This document shows positions 53,838 to 62,216 of a stretch of 64,000 nt of DNA, piece after piece. A model generated the notes under the pieces. That model was not told the origin of the DNA. It was given only the letters and a program-made list of their open reading frames with translations, and did not search any database. Each line of letters opens with the position of its first letter. The first letter of the stretch is position 1. The DNA is from a bacterium (GTDB lineage: Bacteria > Joyebacterota > Joyebacteria > Joyebacterales > Joyebacteraceae): NCBI GenBank assembly GCA_025774935.1, contig JALGZK010000004.1, forward strand, positions 62,001 to 126,000. The letters are read 5' to 3'. A program made the position numbers and the translations under genes.

Positions 53838-55895
53838 ATGTCGAAGAGATTGGCGATCGTGGGGCTCTCTGCCCTGATCCTGCTTGGGGCCGCCGCGCCG
53901 GCGTTTGCGGCGCAGCGTGCCGTGTTTGCCGAGCTGTTTGGGGGCACGAACTGAAGCTTCTGCCCAACAGCGCAGGCTGCGCTGCAATGCATGCTGCTCG
54001 GATGGGACTACCCGTACGACCCACCGCAGCCGTTTCCGGAGGACGCGATATACGGTGAGGATGAGCTCGTCGTCATCTACTGGCACAGCAGAAACGGGGG
54101 CGTGTACTACACCACCGAGGCCCGCAACCGGCAGCTCTTGTACCCGGACATCAGCGCGCACCCGACGTGCAAGTTCGACGCCGTCCAGACCTATGTCGGG
54201 GGCGGCGGCAGCACGTACAACGCCTACATGAACATCATCAACTCACGGCTGGCTGTCGACACGCCCATCACGATCCGCTCCAAGGGTCTCATCGGAGATA
54301 CGGAAGGGTGGGTCGAGGCGACCTTCAAGACGGAAGAGCCGATCGCCGGGACGCTCCAGGCTCACTTCGTCCTCATCGAGAAGGTCGGCGAGCACTACAA
54401 CTGGACGTCTCGCGACCATCTCCCGTGGGAGACCGTGACCCTGGCGGCCGCCGGAGACTCGGTCACGGTCTACAGGGAGTTCACTATCACGAGCTCCCCG
54501 TGGCCGGTCATCGGCGACCTCGACGTCGTGGTCTTCATCGAAGACACGTCGCCGCACCTGGTCTACAACGCGCAGTTCATGCCCGATCCGTACGTCCTCG
54601 AAGCGCAGAGCCCATCCTACGCTGAGGAGATCCTGCCGCTGGAGACGGCGACGTACTCGATGACTGTCAAGAACATCGGAACGATCGACGACACCGTCAC
54701 CGTTGCGATCTCCGAGCACGAACTGCCACCGGGCCTCGATCTGGCCGACTGGGAGGCGAACTACCGGCTGGTGGGCGGGTCGTGGATGTCGACTCCTTCG
54801 GAGCACACCATCCTGATCGGCGAGACGCTGGAGTTCGAGCTGCGCGTCGTCGACACGGTCGGGGACACGGAAGGAATGGCGGTCACGACTCTGACCGCGA
54901 CCAGTAACGGCGATGCGGACGTCGACGGCGGAGCCACGTTCGCGACCTTCGTCGGGCTCCCCTCGGTCCTCCTCGTCGATGACGACGGGGGAGAGACGTG
55001 GGAGACGTACCTCCAGACCGCGCTCGCCGACACTGGCTACGCTGCACGACACTGGGACGTCATGGCCGAAGGCAGGCCGGGCGAGGGACATCTCACGTCC
55101 TACTGGGCGGTCGTCTGGACCACGGGCACCACGACCACGAGCCTCGGGCGCGACCAGGACAAGCTCATGGCTTACCTCGACGGCGGCGGAAACCTCTACC
55201 TGTCGAGCATGGGCTTCCTCAACGAGTCCCTGTCGCTGCCCAACACGTTCGTCGACGACTACCTCCACATCGACGCCTGGAACAGCGACAACGGCGGTTT
55301 CTTCATGACCGGTGTCGCGGGCGACGAGATCTCGGACGGAATGAACCTCGGGATGCTCGGGAGCCCGATCCCGCCGGGCGGCATCGACAGCTTCACCAGG
55401 ACGGCGCCCGCGGACACGATCTTCTACGCCGCGAACGGCTCGAAGGGACTCAAGGTCGAGGAGGCCGGGCACAAGATCGTCTTCACCGCGTTCCCGTTCG
55501 AGAACGTGAAGACGGCGACCGCTGCGCCGAGCAACGCGAAGACCCTGATCGGGAGGATCATGGACTGGTTCGGGACACCGGCGGCGGGCGTCGACGGAGG
55601 CTCGAACGAGCTCGGTCGTCTCGCGCTCAAGCAGAACTTCCCGAATCCGTTCAATCCTGTGACGAAGCTCGAGTTCTCGATCCCCGCGGGGGTTGAGCAC
55701 GTGAGCCTCGTCGTCCACAACGTGAACGGCCAGGTTGTCAGGACGCTCGTCGACGGGCGGATGACTGCCGGTCCTCACGCGGTGGTGTGGGACGGGACGG
55801 ACGAAAGCGGCGAGAGTCTCTCTTCTGGTGTCTACTTCGCGAGGCTCACTGCCGACGGCGAGAAGGCGTTCACGAAGATGACGCTTCTGAAGTAG
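53838..55895 (+). CDS. Predicted secreted selenoprotein 1: Omp28/thioredoxin-like UxxC protein with FlgD/type IX-like C-terminal domain
   Basis: Read from the ATG at 53838 (AAAGGAG upstream) the frame has one TGA, at 53952-53954 (codon 39), then stays open to TAG at 55893, giving 685 residues with TGA as Sec. The signal peptide is MSKRLAIVGLSALILLGAA up to 'AFAA'. The context 'AELFGGTN-U39-SF-C42-PTAQAAL' aligns with 'VEFLTASWCVNCPEAEEAL' of the preceding lipoprotein and with the next gene. A strong hairpin follows the TGA. After the Omp28-type sandwich comes a 'SVLLVDDDGG...VVWTTG...YLDGGGNLYLSSM' domain resembling a class I amidotransferase fold, then a C-terminal sorting-type domain with 'NFPNPFNP' and final 'KMTLLK'. 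A standard caller would begin at an internal ATG (53991), losing the signal and Sec. The alternative is a nonsense mutation, but the paralogue has TGA at the same codon. Confidence 0.85.
53952..53986 (+). promoter_or_regulatory. Sec UGA and candidate bacterial SECIS hairpin, gene 1
   Basis: TGA is at 53952-53954. CAGCGCA (53968-53974) and TGCGCTG (53978-53984) form a perfect 7-bp stem with loop GGC, 20 nt after the UGA. Bacterial SECIS elements lie just downstream of UGA with a small apical loop having G in the first positions, so position and loop fit. SelB binding is not testable here. Confidence 0.7.
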
Positions 55896-55907
55896 CGGAA
55901 GTACGTG

Positions 55908-55930
55908 CCCGGCGGCCGCGGGCCGCCGGG
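55908..55930 (+). terminator. GC hairpin between the two selenoprotein genes
   Basis: CCCGGCGGCC (55908-55917) pairs with GGCCGCCGGG (55921-55930) around GCG, 12 nt after the stop. No T-tract. Related hairpins follow the next two genes. Confidence 0.55.
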
Positions 55931-55985
55931 TACGGGCGGGCTACCGGCCGAGACTCGCGGACCCGCTTCGAAAGGAGAGAAGACG

Positions 55986-58007
55986 ATGCTCAAGCGAACG
56001 GCGATCGCTGCCCTCGCTGTCGTGATCCTGCTGGGAGCTGCGGCGACAAGTCTGGCCGCCACGCGCACGGTATTCGCGGAGCTCTTCGGGGCGACGTGGT
56101 GAGGCTCCTGCCCGAGTGCCCGTGAGGCGCTCTCGGCACTGCAGGACGAAGTGGGAGAAGATGTGCTCATCAACGTGTACTGGCACGTGTCGAGCAGTGA
56201 CTACGGTACAACCGAGGCCGATGCCCGCGCGGACCTCTACGATGTCACCGGGATCCCCGAGGTCGACTTCGACGCCGTGGCGGAGGTCATCGGCGGGGGA
56301 GCGTTGGACGTTCTCCTCCCGATCTATGGACCCATCGTCGAAGGAAGGCTCGGACTCGAGACCCCGGTGACGATCCGCTCCTACGGGATGGTCGGCGAGA
56401 CCGGCGGATGGGTGGAGGCCGTGTTCAAGGCCGACGCGGACATCGCGCCGACCGTGGGCTCGCTCACGGCGCAGTTCGTCGTGATCTCGAACCCCGAGCT
56501 TCCGGACTACCCGTGGAACGTGATCGACCAGCTCCCGCCCGAGACCGTGACACTCTCGTCGGCAGGAGACTCGGTCGTCGTCTACAGGGATATCGCGGCG
56601 ACGTGGCCGCCTGAGTACGTCGGCGACGACATCGACGTCGTCGTCTGGATTGAGGACATGAATCCCCACGAGGTCTACAACTGCCAGATCATGCCCGATC
56701 CGTACCAGATCGAGTTCGCGAGTGCGCTGTTCGCGACGGAGATCGGTGCTCTGGAGTCCGCCGAGTACTCGGTCACGATGAAGAACGCCGGGAACTTCGC
56801 GGACGAGATCACGGTCGAGCTCTCTCAGGTCGAGCTCCCCGACGGGGTCGACCCATCGGAGTGGCTGGCCGAGTATCGGGAGATCGGGGGCTCGTGGACG
56901 ACCGTGCCGAGCGTGCACAGCTTGGAGGCGGGCGAGTCAGTCGGATTCGAGGTCCGGCTCACCGACCTCGTCGGGGACACCGTCGGCATGGCACTGACTC
57001 GACTCGGCGCCCAGAGCGGGAATGACGTCGAAGTCTCCGAGAACGCGGACTTCGCCACGTTCGTCGGGCTTCCCTCGATCCTCCTCGTGGACGACGACGG
57101 CGGGGATGCCTACGAGACGCATCTCAGATCGGCGATGACCGACACCGGCTACGCGTCGAGGCACTGGGATACAGAGGTCGAGGGCAGGCCGAGTGAGGAG
57201 CAGCTGTCGTCGTACTGGGCTGTGGTCTGGACGACGGGCAGTCAGCTCACCAACCTCTCGCACGACCAGGAGAACATCGTCACCTACCTGGAAGGCGGGG
57301 GGAACCTCTACCTGTCGAGCTGCGGGTTCCTCGGTGAAGGCACGGAGCCGAGTCCCTTCATCACCGACTACCTGCACGTCGACTCGTGGACTCCCAATAC
57401 GGGCGGGTTCTTCATGAACGGTGTCGCGGGCGACGCGATCACCGACGGCATGCAGCTCGGGTTGCTCGGCGGGGCTCCGATCGCGCCGGGGGACAGCGAC
57501 TCCTTCGTTCGGTCGGCGCCGGCCGACACGATCTTCTACGCCGCGTCCGGTCAGAAAGGACTGAAGGTCGAGGAGACCGGTCACAAGCTCGTCTTCACGG
57601 CATTCCCGTTCGAGAACGTGAAGACCACGACGGCGTACCCGAACAATCAGAAGACCCTGATCGCGCGGATCCTCGACTGGTTCGCGGCTCCGGCGGCGGG
57701 GATAGACGGGGGTTCCGACGAGTTCGGTCGTCTCGTGCTCCGGCAGAACTTCCCGAATCCGTTCAATCCCGTGACGAAGCTCGAGTTCTCGATTCCCTCC
57801 GGGGTGGAGAACGTGAGCCTCGTCGTCCACAACGTGAACGGTCAGGTGGTCAGGACGCTCGTCGACGGGCGGATGACGGCCGGTCCTCACGCGGTGGTGT
57901 GGGACGGGACGGACGAAGACGGCAAGAGCCTGTCCTCTGGTGTCTACTTCGCCAGGCTCACGGCCGACGGTGAGAAGGCGTTCACGAAGATGACGCTTCT
58001 GAAGTAG
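55986..58007 (+). CDS. Predicted secreted selenoprotein 2: Omp28/thioredoxin-like UxxC protein with FlgD/type IX-like C-terminal domain
   Basis: The ATG at 55986 follows AAAGGAGAGAAGACG. The frame has TGA at 56100-56102 (codon 39) and then is open to TAG at 58005, 673 residues in all. The signal peptide is MLKRTAIAALAVVILLGAA to 'SLAA'. The active-site context is 'AELFGATW-U39-GS-C42-PSAREAL', an almost textbook W-C-G-x-C-P thioredoxin motif with Sec for the first Cys. 'YDVTGIPEVDFD' supplies the cis-Pro region. The domain order is the same as in selenoprotein 1, and the C-terminal 95 residues are nearly identical, also at the DNA level. Without recoding, translation would start no earlier than 56151 and the product would have no signal peptide. 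Likely an exported, type IX-like secreted or surface-attached oxidoreductase. Confidence 0.88.
56100..56145 (+). promoter_or_regulatory. Sec UGA and candidate bacterial SECIS hairpin, gene 2
   Basis: TGA is at 56100-56102. Stem: CCTGC (56107-56111) with GCAGG (56141-56145), then AGTGCC (56115-56120) with GGCACT (56135-56140), then GAG (56124-56126) with CTC (56130-56132), apical loop GCG. The internal loop on the 5' side includes an unpaired U. The loop starts 25 nt after the UGA. Confidence 0.75.
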
Positions 58008-58020
58008 CGGAAGTTCGTGC

Positions 58021-58042
58021 CCGGCGGCCGCGCGCCGCCAGG
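58021..58042 (+). terminator. GC hairpin after selenoprotein 2 gene
   Basis: CCGGCGGC (58021-58028) pairs with GCCGCC-A-GG (58034-58042) with a bulged A, loop CGCGC. It is homologous in position and sequence to the hairpin at 55908. Confidence 0.5.
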
Positions 58043-58081
58043 TGCGGTGGGATCACGACCAGCTACCTAGGAGGGGGTTAG

Positions 58082-59530
58082 ATGATGAGGAACCGGCTTC
58101 CGGCCTTGGCCGCGGCCGTTCTCGGGATCCTGCTGTCGACGGCGCTCGCTGTTGCGGCACCCGCGGACGAGGCGGTCAGGGCTGACGGGGGCGATGCCGG
58201 AAGCGACGGGGGTTCCCGCGCGTTCGGCGTCGAGATCACGCCTGATTTCGTTGCCTCGGAGATCGAACCGGGTGGTTCGGCCATCTACTACACCTTTGTG
58301 ACGAACACCGGGGACGTGACCGACGTGATCACCGTCGACATCACTCACGACGAGATGCCTGACGGCGTCACCGAGTGGGACTGGTTCGCCAACTACTGCG
58401 ACGAGAGCATCTGCCATACCGGCCCGTGGGACTACACTCTCGGGCCCGGTGAGTCTCAGCTGCTCGACGTCCACCTGGACGACTTCATCGGGACGGCCAC
58501 CGGCCTGTCCGTGATGACGCTCACAGCTGTAAGCAACGGTGACCCGGGCGCCGACGACGCGCAGGAGTACGCGACCTTCGTCGGCGTGCCGTCGATTCTC
58601 ATCGTCGACGACGACGGCGGCGCCAACGACGAGGACTACATCGAGGACGCGGTCACGGACGCGGGCTACTACGCGTACACGTACGACGGCGACAACGATG
58701 GGATCGCAGACGTCTGTGACGCCGACGCGTTCCGGATCGCCCTGTGGACGACGGGCGGTGGCGATGCCACCTACGTCACGGGCGCGACCGAGACCATCTG
58801 GATGAACTACCTCGACGACGGCGGGAGCTTCTTCCTCGCGAGCGCCGAGTACCTCTCGACGCGCGGCGGGCCTACCACGTTCACGACCGATTACCTGCAC
58901 CTCGACGGGTGGAACAACGACGTCGGCGGGTCGCTGGTCACGGGCGTCCCGGGCGACGCGATCAGCGACGGGATGGTGCTGCCTCTCGGCACGACCGTCG
59001 CGGTCTCGGACGACTCCTGGGATCCGCCGAGCTTCCCGGCTGAGTCGTTCTTCGACGTCTTCACCTCGACGGAGGGTGTGAAGGGGCTGCGGGGCGGTGA
59101 GGACGGACACATGATCGCGTTCATCCCGTTCGCCTTCGAGAACGTGAGCACCGTCGACGCCGACCCCAACAACCAGAAGACCCTCATCGGCCGCGTGATC
59201 GACTGGTTCGACCCGACCGACACCGGCGTAGAGGGTGGCGTCGGGCTGGCGCGCGCGTCGCTCAAGCAGAACTACCCGAACCCGTTCAACCCGACGACGA
59301 CGATCGAGTTCGCAGTGCCTGCTGAAGCCGGACACGTGAACCTCGTCGTCTACAACGCGAACGGACAGGTCGTGAAGACGCTGGTCGACGGTCGCGTCTC
59401 GCCCGGACCTCAGTCGGTCGTGTGGGACGGGAAGGACGGCGCAGGCCAGAGCCTCGGATCGGGCATCTACTTCGCCCGCCTGACGGCTGATGGAGAGACG
59501 GCCTTCAGGAAGATGACGCTCCTGAAGTAG
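58082..59530 (+). CDS. Secreted protein with amidotransferase-like and FlgD/type IX-like domains, lacking the thioredoxin domain
   Basis: 482 residues; the ATG at 58082 follows AGGAGGGGGTTAG. Signal peptide ends near 'ALAVAAPADE'. Residues about 45-165 are a beta-sandwich ('FGVEITPDFVASEIEPGGSA'). Residues about 170-390 are the 'SILIVDDDGGANDEDYIEDAV...IALWTTGGG...YLDDGGSFFLAS' domain shared with both selenoproteins, and residues about 395-482 the 'NYPNPFNPTTTIEFAVP' sorting-type domain ending 'KMTLLK'. It looks like a paralogue of the selenoproteins that has lost, or never had, the UxxC part. Role unknown; perhaps a structural partner. Confidence 0.75.
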   Translation: MMRNRLPALAAAVLGILLSTALAVAAPADEAVRADGGDAGSDGGSRAFGVEITPDFVASEIEPGGSAIYYTFVTNTGDVTDVITVDITHDEMPDGVTEWDWFANYCDESICHTGPWDYTLGPGESQLLDVHLDDFIGTATGLSVMTLTAVSNGDPGADDAQEYATFVGVPSILIVDDDGGANDEDYIEDAVTDAGYYAYTYDGDNDGIADVCDADAFRIALWTTGGGDATYVTGATETIWMNYLDDGGSFFLASAEYLSTRGGPTTFTTDYLHLDGWNNDVGGSLVTGVPGDAISDGMVLPLGTTVAVSDDSWDPPSFPAESFFDVFTSTEGVKGLRGGEDGHMIAFIPFAFENVSTVDADPNNQKTLIGRVIDWFDPTDTGVEGGVGLARASLKQNYPNPFNPTTTIEFAVPAEAGHVNLVVYNANGQVVKTLVDGRVSPGPQSVVWDGKDGAGQSLGSGIYFARLTADGETAFRKMTLLK

Positions 59531-59551
59531 CCCGTGTGACGTAAGACAACG

Positions 59552-59588
59552 GCGTGCCCGGCGGCCCTCGGGGGGGAGCCGGGCACGC
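59552..59588 (+). terminator. Hairpin after the amidotransferase-like gene
   Basis: GCGTGCCCGGC (59552-59562) pairs exactly with GCCGGGCACGC (59578-59588), 15-nt loop. It ends 35 nt before the next ATG and has no T-tract. Confidence 0.6.
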
Positions 59589-59623
59589 ATACGACAAAGC
59601 CGGTCCATCTGGAGGGAGTTGGC

Positions 59624-61945
59624 ATGAGGATGTCGATGCTGGCCCTGGCCGCGCTCCTCGCCGTGCTGTGCTCGGCGACGGGAGTGTCCGCGTATCCGAG
59701 GGATGACGCTGCGGTGGTGGAGGTGGAGATCCTCTCCAGGGCCGACGTCGCCCGGCTGAACGAGCTCGGGATGGACATCATGAACGTGAGGGACGGCGTC
59801 GCGGAGATCGGGGCGATTCCCTCCGAGATCGACGTCCTCTGGGCGAACGGGTTCCGGCCGCGGATCGTCGTCGAGAACATGCGCGACGAAGTCGCGTCGC
59901 TGCGCCTCGAGGACCGCGGGGAGTACCACAGCTACGCCGAGCTCACCGCCGACCTCGCCGCGTGGGCAGCGACCTACCCCGAGATCACCGAGCTCGTATC
60001 GATCGGGCAGAGCGTGCAGCACCGAGAGCTGTGGGCGCTCAAGATCAGCGACAACGCCGACGTCGAGGAGTTCGAGCCGGAGATCCAGTGGATCGGTGGC
60101 CACCACGGCAACGAGACGATCGGCATCGAGGTGGTTTACTACATGGCGGAGTACCTCCTCGAGAACTACGGCACCGACCCTCAGGTCACGTGGCTCGTCA
60201 ACGAGCGCGAGTTCTGGCTCATCCCTTCGTTGAACCCCGACGGACTCGAGAACGGCTCCCGCTACAACGGGCAGGGCACCGACCTCAACAGGAATTACCT
60301 CTGTCCCGACGGGTGCAACGCCGGAACGGCGTTCTCAGCGCCGGAGACCCGCGCCCTCCGCGACTTCAACGTCGGCATGAACCCCGTGACGTCGCTCACG
60401 TTCCACGCGGGCGCGGTCTACGTGAACTACCTCTGGGACTACACGTACGCCCCGACGCCCGACGAGCCGATGATCATCACGATCTCGGACGAGTACGGTG
60501 CCCTCTCCGGCCTCCCCGTCACGAACGGCGCCGACTGGTACGTCATCACGGGAAGCTGTCAGGACTGGTGCTACGAAACGCGAGGCGAGATCGACACGAC
60601 GATCGAGGTCTCGGTCGACAAGGACCCTCCCGCGTATCAGATCGACGGCATTGTGAACGCGAACATCCCCGCCATGCTCTACCAGGCCCGCATGTCGGGC
60701 CGCGGGATCCGCGGTCTCGTCTACGACGGTGAGACGATGGAGCCGCTCTACGCCACGATCAGCATTCCGGAGATCGGGAAGGACGTGTACACCGACCCCG
60801 CCGTCGGCGATTACCACCGCATGGTCGAGACGGGCACGTACACCGTTACGGCGAACGTCGAGGGCTACCCGACGCAGACGGTATACAACGTGACCGCGAG
60901 TCTCGACACGTTCGTCGTCGTGAACTTCCCGATGGAGCCGCCGCCGCGCGGGTCCATCGCTGGGTACGTGACGGACGACGCATCGAACCCGATCGCCGCC
61001 ACCGTCGAACTCACCGACCTCTCCGGCTACTCCGCCACCGCGGACGCGGGCACCGGGTACTACGAGATTCCTTTCGTCCCTGCCGGGACACACAGCGTGA
61101 GGGCAAGCCTCCTCGGCTACCTCTCCGATATGCGCGACGACGTCGTCGTGCAGGACAACACCATCTCAACGGAGGACTTCGAGCTCCAGAGCCCCGTTGT
61201 CTATGACGATCTCGAGTCGGGCCTCACGAACTGGACGGGAGCATGGGCCCTGACCTCGCTCCACTGCAACAGCCCGAGCTCGTCGATGACGGACAGCCCG
61301 GGCGTCGACTATCCGAACCACGCTCTCACCACGATGACCCTCTCCGGTGTCGTCGACCTCTCTGAAGCCGAGAGCGCCGCCCTCTCGTTCTGGCACCGGT
61401 ACGCGACCGAGCCGACGTACGACTTCTGCTTCGTCGAGGTAAGCACGAACGGCGGCGGGGCTTGGACCCAGGTCGCTTCGTACGACGGATTCCAGGGCGA
61501 GTGGGAGGAGGTCGTGATCGACCTCGCCGACTACGTCGGCACCGAGGTGTTCAAGGTGCGATTCGTCCTCGACTCGGACGGATGGGTGACGGACGACGGG
61601 TGGTACGTCGACGACGTGGCGATCTTCGCGCAGACGTCGGCCTCGGGCATCGACGACGGAGCCGGCGCGCGCAGGCTCGCGGTCTCGAACTACCCGAACC
61701 CCTTCAATCCGAGAACGAGCATCCGGTACGAGCTGCCGGCGGCTGGTCCGGTCGAGCTCCGGATCTACGATCCGGCGGGGCGTCTCGTCCGCACCCTGGA
61801 AACGGGGGAGAAGGGGGCGGGGGCGCACGAGGTCGACTGGGACGGCGCCGACGACCGGGGAGTGCCTGTCGCGGCCGGCATCTACTTCGTCCGGGTCGCG
61901 ACGGAGAGAGGAGAGGCATCGGGGAAGGTGGTCCTCCTCAAGTAG
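59624..61945 (+). CDS. Secreted M14-family zinc carboxypeptidase with carboxypeptidase-regulatory, jelly-roll and FlgD-type domains
   Basis: 773 residues. Signal peptide to 'GVSAYP'. After a propeptide-like region, the M14 domain (about 105-360) has the zinc site H-x2-E in 'IGGHHGNETIG', the third ligand His in 'SLTFHAGAVYVNYLW', the substrate-binding 'NPDGLENGSRYNGQGTDLNRNY' and catalytic Glu in 'DTTIEVSVDK'. Two carboxypeptidase-regulatory-like beta domains follow ('GIRGLVYDGETMEPLYATISI', 'GSIAGYVTDDASNPIAATVEL'). Then come a MAM/jelly-roll domain ('YDDLESGLTNWTGAWALTS') and a C-terminal domain with 'NYPNPFNPRTSIRYELP' ending 'KVVLLK'. It releases C-terminal amino acids from external peptides. 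A strong terminator follows. Confidence 0.92.
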   Translation: MRMSMLALAALLAVLCSATGVSAYPRDDAAVVEVEILSRADVARLNELGMDIMNVRDGVAEIGAIPSEIDVLWANGFRPRIVVENMRDEVASLRLEDRGEYHSYAELTADLAAWAATYPEITELVSIGQSVQHRELWALKISDNADVEEFEPEIQWIGGHHGNETIGIEVVYYMAEYLLENYGTDPQVTWLVNEREFWLIPSLNPDGLENGSRYNGQGTDLNRNYLCPDGCNAGTAFSAPETRALRDFNVGMNPVTSLTFHAGAVYVNYLWDYTYAPTPDEPMIITISDEYGALSGLPVTNGADWYVITGSCQDWCYETRGEIDTTIEVSVDKDPPAYQIDGIVNANIPAMLYQARMSGRGIRGLVYDGETMEPLYATISIPEIGKDVYTDPAVGDYHRMVETGTYTVTANVEGYPTQTVYNVTASLDTFVVVNFPMEPPPRGSIAGYVTDDASNPIAATVELTDLSGYSATADAGTGYYEIPFVPAGTHSVRASLLGYLSDMRDDVVVQDNTISTEDFELQSPVVYDDLESGLTNWTGAWALTSLHCNSPSSSMTDSPGVDYPNHALTTMTLSGVVDLSEAESAALSFWHRYATEPTYDFCFVEVSTNGGGAWTQVASYDGFQGEWEEVVIDLADYVGTEVFKVRFVLDSDGWVTDDGWYVDDVAIFAQTSASGIDDGAGARRLAVSNYPNPFNPRTSIRYELPAAGPVELRIYDPAGRLVRTLETGEKGAGAHEVDWDGADDRGVPVAAGIYFVRVATERGEASGKVVLLK

Positions 61946-61978
61946 CGCGTCGAACGCGCGGCAGTACTGCAAATCCAG

Positions 61979-62010
61979 GACGGGGCGGCCGGTGCCGCCC
62001 CGTCTCGCTT
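61979..62010 (+). terminator. Rho-independent terminator after the M14 peptidase gene
   Basis: GACGGGGCGGC (61979-61989) pairs with GCCGCCCCGTC (61994-62004) around CGGT; TCGCTTTG follows. Confidence 0.8.
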
Positions 62011-62072
62011 TGTGCGCGGCTACGCGCGGGGCGACCTCGATCGGCGCGGGACACGCCTGCTCCTGAATCCCC

Positions 62073-62101
62073 TTGACACCGGAAACTCCCGGTGGAAGAA
62101 T
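62073..62101 (+). promoter_or_regulatory. Promoter of the SLC13-type transporter gene
   Basis: TTGACA (62073-62078), 17 nt, AAGAAT (62096-62101, four of six matches). The leader to the GTG at 62217 is about 110 nt. Confidence 0.5.
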
Positions 62102-62216
62102 GCCGCCACCGAGGACGCGGGCCCGATGCCGCGGGGCCAGCGCGTGCGGCCGGCGTGATCCCGTCACGCCGAGGCCGGGCCTCGGCTGACCAGCGGCGGC
62201 GAGAGGAGCCTGCCGG

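Noticed and set aside
53838-58007. Genome-wide reassignment of UGA (to Gly or Trp) as in some candidate phyla
   Set aside because: Many confident genes end in UGA at the right place (for example at 4098, 4942, 6914, 34974, 20577), Trp is encoded by TGG throughout, and the in-frame UGA occurs only at the thioredoxin position of two genes.
53838-58007. Two pseudogenes with nonsense mutations
   Set aside because: Same codon number in both, frames otherwise fully open for over 670 codons, signal peptide intact upstream of the UGA, and homologous Cys in the neighbouring paralogue.
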